From: Micromonospora zamorensis
GTDB lineage: Bacteria > Actinomycetota > Actinomycetes > Mycobacteriales > Micromonosporaceae
Length of the DNA stretch: 64,000 nucleotides
Assembly (NCBI RefSeq): GCF_900090275.1
Contig: NZ_LT607755.1
Location: 2,046,001 to 2,110,000 of the forward strand
Direction of reading: 5' to 3'
Below are positions 1 through 8,328 of the stretch, in pieces; position 1 is the stretch's first letter, and each line of letters begins with the position of its first letter. Position numbers and translations under genes: made by a program. Below the pieces are notes generated by a model, which had not been told where the DNA came from, ran no database searches, and saw nothing but the letters and a program-made list of their open reading frames with translations.

Positions 1-1167
1 CTGGTACTGCACCCGCTTGTGGTAGTCGGTCCAGCCGGGCGCCAACTCGTGGTCGCCGACCCGCTGGCCGTTGAGGGAGAGCTGGTAGACCCCGAGCGCG
101 GTGGCGTAGATCCGGGCCCGCGCGACAGTGCCGTCGACGCGGAAGCCCCGGCGCAGCAGCGGGTTCGCGTCCAGCGCGGTGAGCATGGCCTCGGTGTCTC
201 CGCCGACCCGCAGGCCGGCCGCGGTGGGAGTGCCCGCCCCGAACGGGTTCACCCCGTCGGTGAGCGGGGCCGTGAAGAGCGTCTGGCCGCCGCTGGTCAC
301 CGAGAAGTTGGAGAACACGCCGGACTCCAGCCCGTTGGTACGCAGGCCGACCGAGCCGGCCTGGTGCGCGGTGCTGGTGGTGACGTCGACCTGTGTGCCG
401 TCGACCCAGGTGGTGATGGTGTTCCCGGCCGCGGTGATGCGAAGGGTGTGCGGCGTGGTCAGCCTGTCGGCCGGGACGACTCCACCGAGCGGCACCTCCT
501 TGAGCACGGTCCAGGCGCCGTTGACCCGGGCGTGCGGGCGCAGTTTGGCACTGCCGTTGGTGATGGAGAACTGCCACATGTACGCGTTCGCCGCGCCCCG
601 GGCACGGAGGTAGATCCCGGCCGCGTCGCGTTCCAGCCGTACCGTCGTCTGCACCGTGTAGTCGGTCCAGGACTCGGTCACCGACGGCATGCCGATCCAG
701 TCGGCCTGCCAGCCCGCGCCACCGCGTACGCCGGTCTCCCAGGACGCGGGCGTGCTCCAGCCGGAGGCGTTGCCGGCGGTGTCCCAGACCTGGACCTGCC
801 AGGCGTACCGGGTGCGGGGTCGCAGTTGCGGGCCGGCGTACGGGACGAGGACGCTCTGCCGCGACCGGACCCGGCCGCTGTCCCAGACATCGGGGGCGTT
901 GAGGCGCTCCGCGCTGGTGGCGACGCGCACCTGGTACGACTCCTGGAGCACGCCCCGGGCGGTGGCGTCGATCCGCCAGCCGAGTCGGGGCTGCGCCACG
1001 TCCAGGCCGATCGGTTCGGTGGCGCGTTCGGTGGTCAGGTCGGTCGCGGTCAGCGTCGCGGCTGCCGGCGCTGCGGTGGCCGGGCCGGGAGCCACCATCG
1101 GCGTCAGGCCGAGCAGCAGCACGAGAAGCGCGGAGGTTGCGGCGCGACGGCGCGTTCTGCGCATCAT
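1..1167 (-). CDS. Secreted alpha-L-rhamnosidase, GH78 family (N-terminal part, runs off window)
   Basis: Reading from the ATG at 1167 the protein has an arginine-rich start, a hydrophobic core and an Ala-rich cleavage region, a typical Sec signal peptide. A fibronectin-III-like segment follows (residues about 36-145, with Pro-Arg-Leu-Gly-Trp and Tyr-Ala-Trp-Gln-Val), then a concanavalin/LamG-like insert. The last residues read GVYQLSLNGQRVGDHELAPG, the signature of the rhamnosidase N-terminal domain, so family GH78 is a confident call. Enzymes of this family hydrolyse terminal alpha-L-rhamnose from plant glycosides outside the cell. The catalytic (alpha/alpha)6 barrel lies beyond base 1 and cannot be checked. 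The gene is divergent from the acylase gene at 1553. Confidence 0.85.
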   Translation of the reverse strand, partial: MMRRTRRRAATSALLVLLLGLTPMVAPGPATAAPAAATLTATDLTTERATEPIGLDVAQPRLGWRIDATARGVLQESYQVRVATSAERLNAPDVWDSGRVRSRQSVLVPYAGPQLRPRTRYAWQVQVWDTAGNASGWSTPASWETGVRGGAGWQADWIGMPSVTESWTDYTVQTTVRLERDAAGIYLRARGAANAYMWQFSITNGSAKLRPHARVNGAWTVLKEVPLGGVVPADRLTTPHTLRITAAGNTITTWVDGTQVDVTTSTAHQAGSVGLRTNGLESGVFSNFSVTSGGQTLFTAPLTDGVNPFGAGTPTAAGLRVGGDTEAMLTALDANPLLRRGFRVDGTVARARIYATALGVYQLSLNGQRVGDHELAPGWTDYHKRVQYQ

Positions 1168-1552
1168 TCCAGGGCCTCATCCTTCTGGGCGGCGGTCTCC
1201 CGGCACGGGCGCAGGCGGGTGGTTGGCCCGGAACGGGGGAGGGGCGGTGGGCTGGGATGAATCGTTTCAGTATGTGTTTCACGAAGATTACGCGCTCCCG
1301 TTGGTCAAGTGAAGACGTTCACAGTAATCAATATGAGCTGGCTCGAACCGACGTCGGCGGACGGCGAAACGTCGGCATTGGCAGCTGGTGCACGAGAACT
1401 ATCCCGAAGGGTCGTCCTGTGCCGATCATTGTCGAGATCGACGTGAGTCTTTCTCGCCTCCGGGTAGGACGCCCGGGCACGGATGGCGACAGGTCGGCAC
1501 CGGCAGCCGGGCGTACCCGAACGACCCGACTCCGCGTCCCCGGAGGACCGTC
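1168..1552. promoter_or_regulatory. Divergent promoter region, rhamnosidase / acylase
   Basis: This 385-base gap between divergent start codons contains the most A/T-rich stretch nearby (about 1258-1340), as expected for promoters. TGAATCGTTTCA at 1258-1269 is a near palindrome (one mismatched pair) centred on CG, the layout typical of LacI/GalR-family operators, 91 bases upstream of the rhamnosidase start. No coding sequence is supported here. Operator function is inferred from form only. Confidence 0.4.
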
Positions 1553-4500
1553 ATGCCCAGACCCGCCCTGCGCGCCCGGCTCGCGGCGCTCACCACCGCC
1601 GTCCTGACTGCGAGCGTCCTGACGGTCATCCCGCCGTCACCGGCGCTCGCCGCCACCTTCACCCCCGACGACTACTGCCTCGGGCAGTGCGCCGACATCC
1701 TGCCCCCCGGGCAGAACGGCAACGCCACGCTGGTCGACATCCTGGCCCACCAGGCGCTCGGCACCCGCCCGGCACACTCCAGCGACCAACTCGACGAGTA
1801 CGCCAACCTGGTCTACAACTACGCCGGGCTGACCGACGAGCAGATCGCCCACTTCTACAACGACGCCTCGTTCGGCGTCCCCGCCGGGCAGGTCGAGAGC
1901 ACCGTGTCGCCGCGCTCGGACGTCACCATCGTGCGGGACAAGGCCACCGGCGTCCCGCACGTCACCGGCACCACCCGCGGCGGCACCATGTTCGGCGCCG
2001 GCTACGCCGGGGCTCAGGACCGGCTCTGGGTGATGGACCTGCTGCGGCACGTCGGCCGCGGCAACGTCACCTCGTTCGCTGGCGGCGCGCCTGGCAACCG
2101 GGAGCTGGAGCAGAGCGTCTGGGCCAACTCGCCCTACACGGAGGCGGACCTCCAGGCCCAGGTGGACGCGCTGCGCACCAAGGGCGCCCGGGGCCAGCAG
2201 CTCTACACCGACGTCGTCGACTACATCGCCGGCATCAACGCCTACATCGACAAGTCGATCGCCGACGACAACTACCCCGGCGAGTACGTGCTGACCGGTG
2301 CCGGCAAGCCGACGCACTTCACCATGACCGACCTGATCGCCACCGCCGGCGTGGTCGGCGGGCTCTTCGGCGGAGGCGGCGGCAGCGAGATCCAGTCCGC
2401 GCTGGTCCGGGTCGCGGCCCGGGCCAAGTACGGTGCCACCGAGGGCGACCGGATCTGGCAGGGATTCCGCTCGCAGAACGACCCGGAGACCGTGCTGACG
2501 CTGCACGACGGGCAGAGCTTCCCGTACGGCGCCACGCCGAGCGGCGCGACCAGCGCGGTGCTGCCCGACGCCGGCACGGTGACGCCCGAACCGCTCGCCT
2601 ACGACGCCAGCGGCGGCGCCGCCGCCCGCACCGGCGCCAGCACCGCCACCAAGGACCTGCTCGGCGGGCTGTCCAACCTGCGCGCGCACGGCATGTCCAA
2701 CGCGGTGGTGGTCTCCGGCCGGCACAGCACCACCGGCAACCCGGTGGCCGTGTTCGGCCCGCAGACCGGCTACTTCGCCCCGCAACTGCTGATGCTCCAG
2801 GAACTCCAGGGGCCGGGGATCAGCGCGCGCGGTGCCGCGTTCGCCGGGCTCAACCTCTACGTGCTGCTCGGTCGTGGCCAGGACTACGCCTGGAGCGCCA
2901 CCTCCGCCTCCCAGGATCTGACCGACACGTACGCGGTGCCGTTGTGCACCACCGACGGCAGCGCCCCGACGCTGCGCAGCAACCGCTACCTCTACCACGG
3001 GCAGTGCCTCGCCATGGAGACGCTGGAGCAGCGGAACTCCTGGAAACCGACGCTCGCCGACTCCACCCCGGCCGGCTCCTACACACTGCGCGCGCTGCGC
3101 ACGAAGTACGGGCTGGTGGCCTACCGGGGCCTGGTCAACGGGCAGCCGACCGCGTTCACCAAGCTGCGGTCCACCTACCGGCACGAGGCCGACTCGGCGA
3201 TCGGCTTCCAGGCCTTCAACGACCCGTCGGCGATGGGCAGCGCGGCGGCGTTCCAGGCATCCGCGGCGAACGTCGGGTACGCGTTCAACTGGTTCTACGT
3301 CAACTCGACCCAGGCGGCGTACTACAACTCCGGCTCGAACCCGCTCCGGCCCACCACCGCCGACCCGAACCTGCCGACGAAGGCCGAGCAGGCCTACGAG
3401 TGGGTGGGCTGGAACCCGGACACCAACGACGCGACCTACACCCCGGCATCGGCCCACCCCCAGTCGGTCGACCAGGACTACTACGTGAGCTGGAACAACA
3501 AGCAGGCGCGGGACTTCGGTGCGGCCGACGGCAACTTCAGCTACGGCGCGGTGCACAGGGCTCAACTGCTGGACGGTCCGGTGCGCGCCGCCATCGCCCA
3601 GCGCAAGCTCGGACGCGCCGACGTCGCGAAGATCACCGCAGACGCGGCGGTGACCGATCTGCGCGGCCAGCAGGTCCTCGGCGAGCTGCTGCGGGTGCTC
3701 GACAGCACGCCGGTCACCGATCCGGCGCTGACCGCCGCCGTGAGCAAACTGCGGGCCTGGCAGCAGGCCGGCACCCGCCGGGTGGAGACGGCACCCGGCT
3801 CCAGGGTCTACCAGCACGCCGAGGCCATCCGGATCTTCGACGCGTGGTGGCCGCTCCTGGCCGCAGCCCAGTTCCGCCCCGGCCTCGGGCCCGACCTGTA
3901 CGCCGCCCTGGTCGACGCGATCGAGGTGAACGAGGCGCCGTCCGGTGGCCAGAACGGCGGGCGTGACGGCGCCGTGAGCTGGGCGCCGCAGGGGCAGGCA
4001 CACAAGGGCTCGTCGTTCCAGTACGGCTGGTGGGGCTACGTCGACAAGGACCTGCGCACCGTGCTCGGCGACCCCGTCGCCGGCGGGCCGGGGCGCGCGT
4101 ACTGCGGCAACGGCAACCTCGGCGCGTGCCGGCAGGCCCTGCTCGACGCGCTCGGCCAGGCCGCCGCGGTGCCGGCCGCGACGGTCTACCCGGGTGACGC
4201 GTCCTGCGGAGCCGGCGACCAGTGGTGCGCCGACTCCATCGCCCAGTCCGGGCTGGGCGGCATCACCCAGCCGCTGATCGCCTGGCAGAACCGCCCCACC
4301 TACCAGCAGGTCGTCTCGTTCCCGGCGCGACGTGGCGACAACCTCACGAACCTGGCGCAGGGCCGTCCGGCCACCGCGTCGAGCACCCAGTTCCTGACCA
4401 GCAACACCCCCAACAAGGCGGTCGACGGCAGCCTCGGCAGCCGGTGGTCCAGCAGCTACAACGACAACCAGTGGCTCCGGGTGGACCTCGGCTCGACGCG

Positions 4501-4735
4501 GACCGTCAGTCGGGCGGTGCTGCGCTGGGAGGCCGCGTACGGCAGCGAGTACCGAATCGAGGTCTCCAGCGACGGCACCTCCTGGCAACCGGTGTTCAGC
4601 ACCACTTCCGGCAACGGCGGCGTCGACAACGCCACCTTCGCCCCGGTCAATGCCCGTTACGTGCGGGTGTACGGAGTCAAGCGGGCCACCTCGTACGGGT
4701 TCTCGCTCTACGAATTCGAGCTCTACGGACGGTGA
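1553..4735 (+). CDS. Secreted penicillin-acylase-family Ntn hydrolase (acyl-homoserine-lactone/lipopeptide acylase type) with C-terminal F5/8C domain
   Basis: The 1060-residue protein starts with a Sec signal peptide ending near Ala33. The alpha-subunit signature GAGYAGAQDRLWVMDLLRH is present. Gly-Met-Ser-Asn-Ala follows, and Ser382 is the expected autocatalytic cleavage point and N-terminal nucleophile of the beta subunit. Family members (penicillin G acylase, aculeacin A acylase, AHL acylases) release acyl chains from amides; the actual substrate is not readable from sequence. Residues about 933-1060 form a discoidin/F5/8 type C domain (Asn-Leu-Ala start, Trp-Ser-Ser, Gln-Trp-Leu-Arg-Val-Asp-Leu), probably for surface or glycan binding and unusual for simple acylases. 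The start at 1553 is chosen because it gives the signal peptide. A strong terminator follows at 4748. Confidence 0.88.
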   Translation: MPRPALRARLAALTTAVLTASVLTVIPPSPALAATFTPDDYCLGQCADILPPGQNGNATLVDILAHQALGTRPAHSSDQLDEYANLVYNYAGLTDEQIAHFYNDASFGVPAGQVESTVSPRSDVTIVRDKATGVPHVTGTTRGGTMFGAGYAGAQDRLWVMDLLRHVGRGNVTSFAGGAPGNRELEQSVWANSPYTEADLQAQVDALRTKGARGQQLYTDVVDYIAGINAYIDKSIADDNYPGEYVLTGAGKPTHFTMTDLIATAGVVGGLFGGGGGSEIQSALVRVAARAKYGATEGDRIWQGFRSQNDPETVLTLHDGQSFPYGATPSGATSAVLPDAGTVTPEPLAYDASGGAAARTGASTATKDLLGGLSNLRAHGMSNAVVVSGRHSTTGNPVAVFGPQTGYFAPQLLMLQELQGPGISARGAAFAGLNLYVLLGRGQDYAWSATSASQDLTDTYAVPLCTTDGSAPTLRSNRYLYHGQCLAMETLEQRNSWKPTLADSTPAGSYTLRALRTKYGLVAYRGLVNGQPTAFTKLRSTYRHEADSAIGFQAFNDPSAMGSAAAFQASAANVGYAFNWFYVNSTQAAYYNSGSNPLRPTTADPNLPTKAEQAYEWVGWNPDTNDATYTPASAHPQSVDQDYYVSWNNKQARDFGAADGNFSYGAVHRAQLLDGPVRAAIAQRKLGRADVAKITADAAVTDLRGQQVLGELLRVLDSTPVTDPALTAAVSKLRAWQQAGTRRVETAPGSRVYQHAEAIRIFDAWWPLLAAAQFRPGLGPDLYAALVDAIEVNEAPSGGQNGGRDGAVSWAPQGQAHKGSSFQYGWWGYVDKDLRTVLGDPVAGGPGRAYCGNGNLGACRQALLDALGQAAAVPAATVYPGDASCGAGDQWCADSIAQSGLGGITQPLIAWQNRPTYQQVVSFPARRGDNLTNLAQGRPATASSTQFLTSNTPNKAVDGSLGSRWSSSYNDNQWLRVDLGSTRTVSRAVLRWEAAYGSEYRIEVSSDGTSWQPVFSTTSGNGGVDNATFAPVNARYVRVYGVKRATSYGFSLYEFELYGR

Positions 4736-4747
4736 CCACAGCCGGAG

Positions 4748-4774
4748 GGGCCGGCGGAAACCACCCGCCGGCCC
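4748..4774 (+). terminator. Intrinsic terminator after the acylase gene
   Basis: A perfect 10-bp stem (GGGCCGGCGG / CCGCCGGCCC) with a 7-base loop lies 12 bases after the acylase stop and is followed by CTTTC. The U-run is short, as usual in actinomycetes. Confidence 0.75.
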
Positions 4775-4807
4775 TTTCGGGGCGTGCGCAGCGCCATGGA
4801 GCGCGAC

Positions 4808-4910
4808 CGTGTCCGACCACCACCTCGATCACCTCACCTACGAGGATGCCGACAAGTCGATCGCCGACATCGGCACCTGCTCCACCTGACGAAAGAGCAG
4901 CCTCCGGACG
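4808..4910 (+). pseudogene. Remnant of a LigD 3'-phosphoesterase-like gene
   Basis: Bases 4808-4879 match 50304-50375, inside the intact phosphoesterase gene at 50152-50517, at 70 of 72 positions. The match then jumps 100 bases in the intact copy and resumes at CTGCTCCACCTGACGAA (4877-4893 against 50473-50489). The shared CTG at the junction suggests a microhomology deletion. Since 100 is not a multiple of 3, the frame breaks and stops within two codons. The part upstream of 4808, which would carry the HxFDLRLE motif, is absent. It is a dead duplicate. Confidence 0.85.
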
Positions 4911-4978
4911 GGCGCGGTTAGAAGTCTCCCGAGGTCCGCGCGTACACCCTATTTCTGCTCGGCTCATTCGTCGGGAGC

Positions 4979-5170
4979 TGTCGCCCGCGGCGGCGTGGAG
5001 GGCCAGCAGTCGGTAGTAGTCGAAACGGGGCTTGCCGGGGGTGATCACGACGAGGAAGTCGGCATCCTGGCCGTCGGCGGGGGCGAAGGCGTGCGGAATG
5101 TTCGGCGGGACGAAGAGCGCGTCTCCCTTGTGCAGAGTGTGCACCTCAATGCAGGTGTGGCGGCGCGCAC
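4979..5170 (-). pseudogene. Cupin-domain protein remnant
   Basis: On the minus strand a short stretch reads KGDALFVPPNIPHAF and, after a short gap, FLVVITPG. This is the C-terminal half of a small cupin beta-barrel (second metal-site motif G-D-x-x-x-x-P-x-x-x-x-H). The region upstream lacks the first cupin motif (H-x-H-x-E) and any plausible start, and the reading beyond the aligned part is low in quality. I read it as a truncated gene. An intact, only distantly similar cupin gene lies at 10228-10755. Confidence 0.6.
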
Positions 5171-5276
5171 CGTCGGTGCCGTGCTTGAGCAGGGTGCGGT
5201 TGCTGGTCAGGGCGGAGGAGCTGTTCCAGTGCGACCAGATCCTCAGCAAGGGGCCGGGCGAGCACGCGGGCGTCGA

Positions 5277-5776
5277 CTATCGACAGTCCTGGGCGTTCAC
5301 CCAGGCCATGCGAGGTGCCGACCTGGCGTGACGGCGGGAACTGGCCGGAAGGACCGTGGCTGACGTCCGGGCCAACCGCGTGGCGGCGGCGAACATCACC
5401 GCGAAGCCGGTGGCCAACTCGCCGCCGTTGATCGAGCCGGCCAGGCTGGCGGCGGCCACCTTGGCCACCACGAAGAACGAACCGATCACGGCATCCCGGC
5501 CGGAGCCCCAGCGGAACAGCGCGGAGACCAGGAGGACCAGGAAGCTCGCCGTGAACATCTGACAGGCATCGCCGGGCCGCACGAATGGGCCGACCGTCGT
5601 GAGGCCGAACGCTATCGCCACCATCGCGAGCGGCTTCGTACGCCGCGAAGGAGCGTCGGCAGCAGCGCGAGCGCGACGACGACGCAGCCCACCCGCCACG
5701 GCAGATCGGGCCGGAGTATTCCTTCCAACATGATCGCCGGCGCGATGACTGCGATCAACGCCCAGTCGCGCCACAC
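5277..5776 (-). pseudogene. Frameshifted, truncated sensor-histidine-kinase membrane domain
   Basis: From a GTG at 5776 the minus strand encodes WRDWALIAVIAP, continuing through a transmembrane run to LLPTLL. The frame is then lost near 5643 and similarity continues in another frame as TKPLAMVAIAFGLTT, then ALFRWGSGRDAV. Joined, these give the membrane-sensor N-terminus common to actinobacterial NarL-type histidine kinases. The HisKA_3 and ATPase domains are missing, so the locus is both frameshifted and truncated. No matching response regulator lies beside it. The exact decayed end is uncertain. Confidence 0.65.
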
Positions 5777-5965
5777 ATGGGACCGAACGTGTGGGACGCG
5801 CGGCTCGCCAACACAGTGCGTCACCTGACGATTGGTGCACCGGGCGGCGCGCTGGCGGAAACCTCCGGCGATCAGATCACGACACGTAGACATCTTTCAA
5901 GACCATCGATGATCCGCTATATTTTGCGCATCGTTGATCTCTTCGGTTTCCCTTGAGAGGTGCAC

Positions 5966-7030
5966 ATGTTCGACGACTTGGCGCTGCGGCGGCGTACCCT
6001 CCTGGCGGCCCTCGCTGGTGCTGCGGCCGTCCCCATTCTCGGAAGCCCCGCGCGGGCCGCGTCGCCCAAGGTCTACATCGACCCCGGTCACGGCGGCACC
6101 GACTCTGGGGCGGTCGGCAACGGGTTGCAGGAGAAGGCCCTGACGCTCGACATCTCCCTGCAACTGCGCAGTATTCTGCTGGCCAACTGGAACGTCGACG
6201 TCCGCATGTCCCGAACGACCGACATCACTCGCAGCCTGGCCTACCGCACCGATGACGCCAATGCCTGGGGCGCTGACCTCTTCGTCAGTGTGCACATCAA
6301 CTCCGGGGGCGGCACCGGCTTCGAGAGCTACCGGTACCTGACGGCGGACGCCGCCACCACCAACCTGCACAACGCGTTGCATCCGAGAGTGATCGCCGGT
6401 ATGCGGTCGGTCGGTGCAGTCACCGACCGAGGGCTGAAGAGCGCCAACTTCCACGTGCTGCGCGAGACGACCATGCCGGCGGTGCTCACCGAGAACCTCT
6501 TCATCGACACCGTGGCGGACGCGAACCTGCTCAAACGGGCCGACTTCATCACTGCCACCGCCCGCGCGCACGCCCAGGGCATCGCCAGCTATCTGGGACT
6601 GGGCAGTACCACCCCGCCCACCTTCAGCGTCATCGTGGACAACGCCACCGCAGGACGGTTCACGGCGAGCGCCAACTGGGGGAGCTCGGCCTACTCCAGC
6701 CAGCGCTACGGCGCTGACTACCGCTTCGCCAGCCCCACCCCCGCCAGCGACGCCGCCTGGTTCAAGGTCGACATCCCGGCGGCCGGGAACTATCGGATCG
6801 AGGTACGGCACCCGGCCGACCCGGGTTACAACAGCACCACCCCGCACGTCATCGTCACCGCCTCCGGCAACCAGACACTCAACGTGGACCAGCGCTCCAA
6901 CGGTGGCGTCTGGCGTTCGCTCGGCACCTTTGCGCTCGCTGCCGGTGACCGCAACCTGGTTGCGGTGAGTCGGTGGACCAGCGCAGCCGGCTACGTCGTG
7001 GCCGACGCCGTCCGGGTTGCCCGAGTCTGA
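5966..7030 (+). CDS. Exported N-acetylmuramoyl-L-alanine amidase (Amidase_3) with golvesin/Xly-type C-terminal domain
   Basis: The 354-residue protein begins with a twin-arginine-like signal (Arg-Arg-Arg-Thr-Leu-Leu followed by an Ala-rich stretch), suggesting Tat export. The Amidase_3 domain spans about 34-217 with the zinc ligands visible: His42 (DPGHGG), Glu56 and His110 (SVHIN). The catalytic Glu176 is in VLTENLF. These enzymes cut the amide between N-acetylmuramic acid and L-alanine in peptidoglycan. Residues about 225-354 form a golvesin/Xly-like beta domain, probably substrate binding. ATG 5966 is preferred over the in-frame GTG two codons upstream because GAGAGG sits five bases before it. 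Confidence 0.9.
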   Translation: MFDDLALRRRTLLAALAGAAAVPILGSPARAASPKVYIDPGHGGTDSGAVGNGLQEKALTLDISLQLRSILLANWNVDVRMSRTTDITRSLAYRTDDANAWGADLFVSVHINSGGGTGFESYRYLTADAATTNLHNALHPRVIAGMRSVGAVTDRGLKSANFHVLRETTMPAVLTENLFIDTVADANLLKRADFITATARAHAQGIASYLGLGSTTPPTFSVIVDNATAGRFTASANWGSSAYSSQRYGADYRFASPTPASDAAWFKVDIPAAGNYRIEVRHPADPGYNSTTPHVIVTASGNQTLNVDQRSNGGVWRSLGTFALAAGDRNLVAVSRWTSAAGYVVADAVRVARV

Positions 7031-7190
7031 GGCGTGTTTCGTAAGTCAGGCCGGCAGCGTCGAGGTCACGGCGTGGCAGTGATCGATAACAGAAGATGTC
7101 TCCGGTATTTGTTCTGCGACCAAGCAGGAACTTCGCACTCGAGTTGATATCCCCGCGTCTGAGCGCCGCCCGTGTGGGAGGCTCGTCGCC

Positions 7191-7612
7191 GTGGGGCAGT
7201 TGATCAATGTGCGGGACGGGTCCGTCTGGGCCGAAGACACCGGGGGCGGCCTGCCGCCGGTCGTGCTCCTGCACCCAGGGCGAGGGCGATTCTCGCATCT
7301 GGGACCCCGTCTGGGAGCGACTCGCCGGGCAGCGCCGGCTGATCCGGTACGAGGTGCGGGGCTTCGGCCGCTCCGCGCCGCCGTCCGGGCCATTCTCCCG
7401 GTTGGACGATCTGCGTCGGGTGCTTGACCGGCTCGGCGTCGGGCCGGCATTGTTCGTCGGTTGCAGCATGGGCGGCGGCACCGCGCTCGACCTCGCCCTC
7501 GCCGAGCCGGATCGAGTTCGCGGGATGGTGCTGGCGTGCCCCCGGCATTTCCGGTGCCCCGCCCGCCCACGATCCCGACGACGAGCCGGACAGCGTCGAC
7601 CCAGATCGATGA
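7191..7612 (+). pseudogene. Alpha/beta hydrolase gene broken by two frameshifts
   Basis: Three consecutive frames together give an alpha/beta hydrolase. The first ends in VVLLHPG near 7275. The second carries the oxyanion strand, FGRS and the nucleophile elbow Gly-Cys-Ser-Met-Gly-Gly up to about 7543. The third reads GISGAPPAHDPDDEP and stops at 7612. The acid and histidine of the triad are missing, so the gene is also truncated. Sequencing error cannot be excluded for the frameshifts, but the missing C-terminal half makes decay more likely. Confidence 0.8.
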
Positions 7613-7665
7613 TTGACGATAGAGGGTCGGGGCGCGCACCACGACCGATGCTCGCCGACCCAGGC

Positions 7666-8328
7666 TCAGCCGTCGCCGGGTCGGACCAGCCCGCTCTCGT
7701 ACGCGATGACCACGAGCTGGGCGCGGTCGCGGGCGTTCAGCTTGTGCAGCAGGCGACTCACGTACGTGCGGGCGGTGTCGGGGCTGAGATGCAGGGCCGC
7801 CCCGATCTCCACGTTCGACCGTCCGGTGCCGACCTGTGCCAGGACGTCGCGTTCCCGCCCGGTGAGCCCGGTCAGCCGGGCTGGATCCGCGACGGGGGAG
7901 CGGGCCGCTGCGGCGATCACCCGCCGGGTCACCGCCGGTGACAGCAGCGCGTCCCCGCCGGCCACCACGCGGACGGCGTCCCGCAGGGCGTCGGGCGGGG
8001 TGTCCTTGAGCAGGAAGCCGGCGGCGCCGGCGCGGATGGCCTCGAAGAGGTACTCGTCATCGTCGAAGGTGGTCAGCATGACCACCCGAACGTCGGCCAG
8101 CGTCGGGTCGGTGAGTATGCGGCGCGTTGCCTCGATGCCGTCGCCACCAGGCATCCGGACATCCATCAGGACGACGTCGGGCCGCTGCTCGCGGGCGACT
8201 GCCACGGCGGCCCGGCCGTCGCCGGCTTCGCCGACCACTGTGATGTCCGAGGCGCGTTCCAGCAACGCGCGGAGTCCGGTGCGCACCAGGTGCTGGTCGT
8301 CGACGAGGACGACGCGTACGTCGCTCAT
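7666..8328 (-). CDS. NarL/FixJ-family response regulator
   Basis: A 220-residue regulator. The receiver domain (1-120) has the acidic pair Asp10/Asp11, the phospho-acceptor Asp56 in LMDVRMPG and Lys108 in FLLKDT. The LuxR-type HTH occupies about 152-215 (LTGRERDVLAQVGTGRSNVE, then a TARTYVSRLLHKL recognition helix). Its start codon overlaps the stop of the kinase gene at 8325 by four bases (ATGA), so the pair is translationally coupled. The signal is unknown. Confidence 0.93.
   Translation of the reverse strand: MSDVRVVLVDDQHLVRTGLRALLERASDITVVGEAGDGRAAVAVAREQRPDVVLMDVRMPGGDGIEATRRILTDPTLADVRVVMLTTFDDDEYLFEAIRAGAAGFLLKDTPPDALRDAVRVVAGGDALLSPAVTRRVIAAAARSPVADPARLTGLTGRERDVLAQVGTGRSNVEIGAALHLSPDTARTYVSRLLHKLNARDRAQLVVIAYESGLVRPGDG

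Noticed and set aside
19..1260. Long plus-strand open frames across the rhamnosidase gene
   Set aside because: Composition (Gly/Arg/Val-rich, no motifs) and phase show that they are mirror frames of the GH78 gene on the other strand.
1637..4588. 983-residue minus-strand frame opposite the acylase
   Set aside because: No recognisable domain; it is an antisense frame kept open by high GC.
5200..5331. Plus-strand tail reading ELFQCDQILSKGPGEHAGVD
   Set aside because: It looks protein-like and may be the end of another lost gene, but I could not name a family and it has no start; not listed as a feature.
7031..7190. Possible tRNA or small RNA before the broken hydrolase
   Set aside because: No tRNA cloverleaf elements (no T-loop consensus) were found here or elsewhere in the window.
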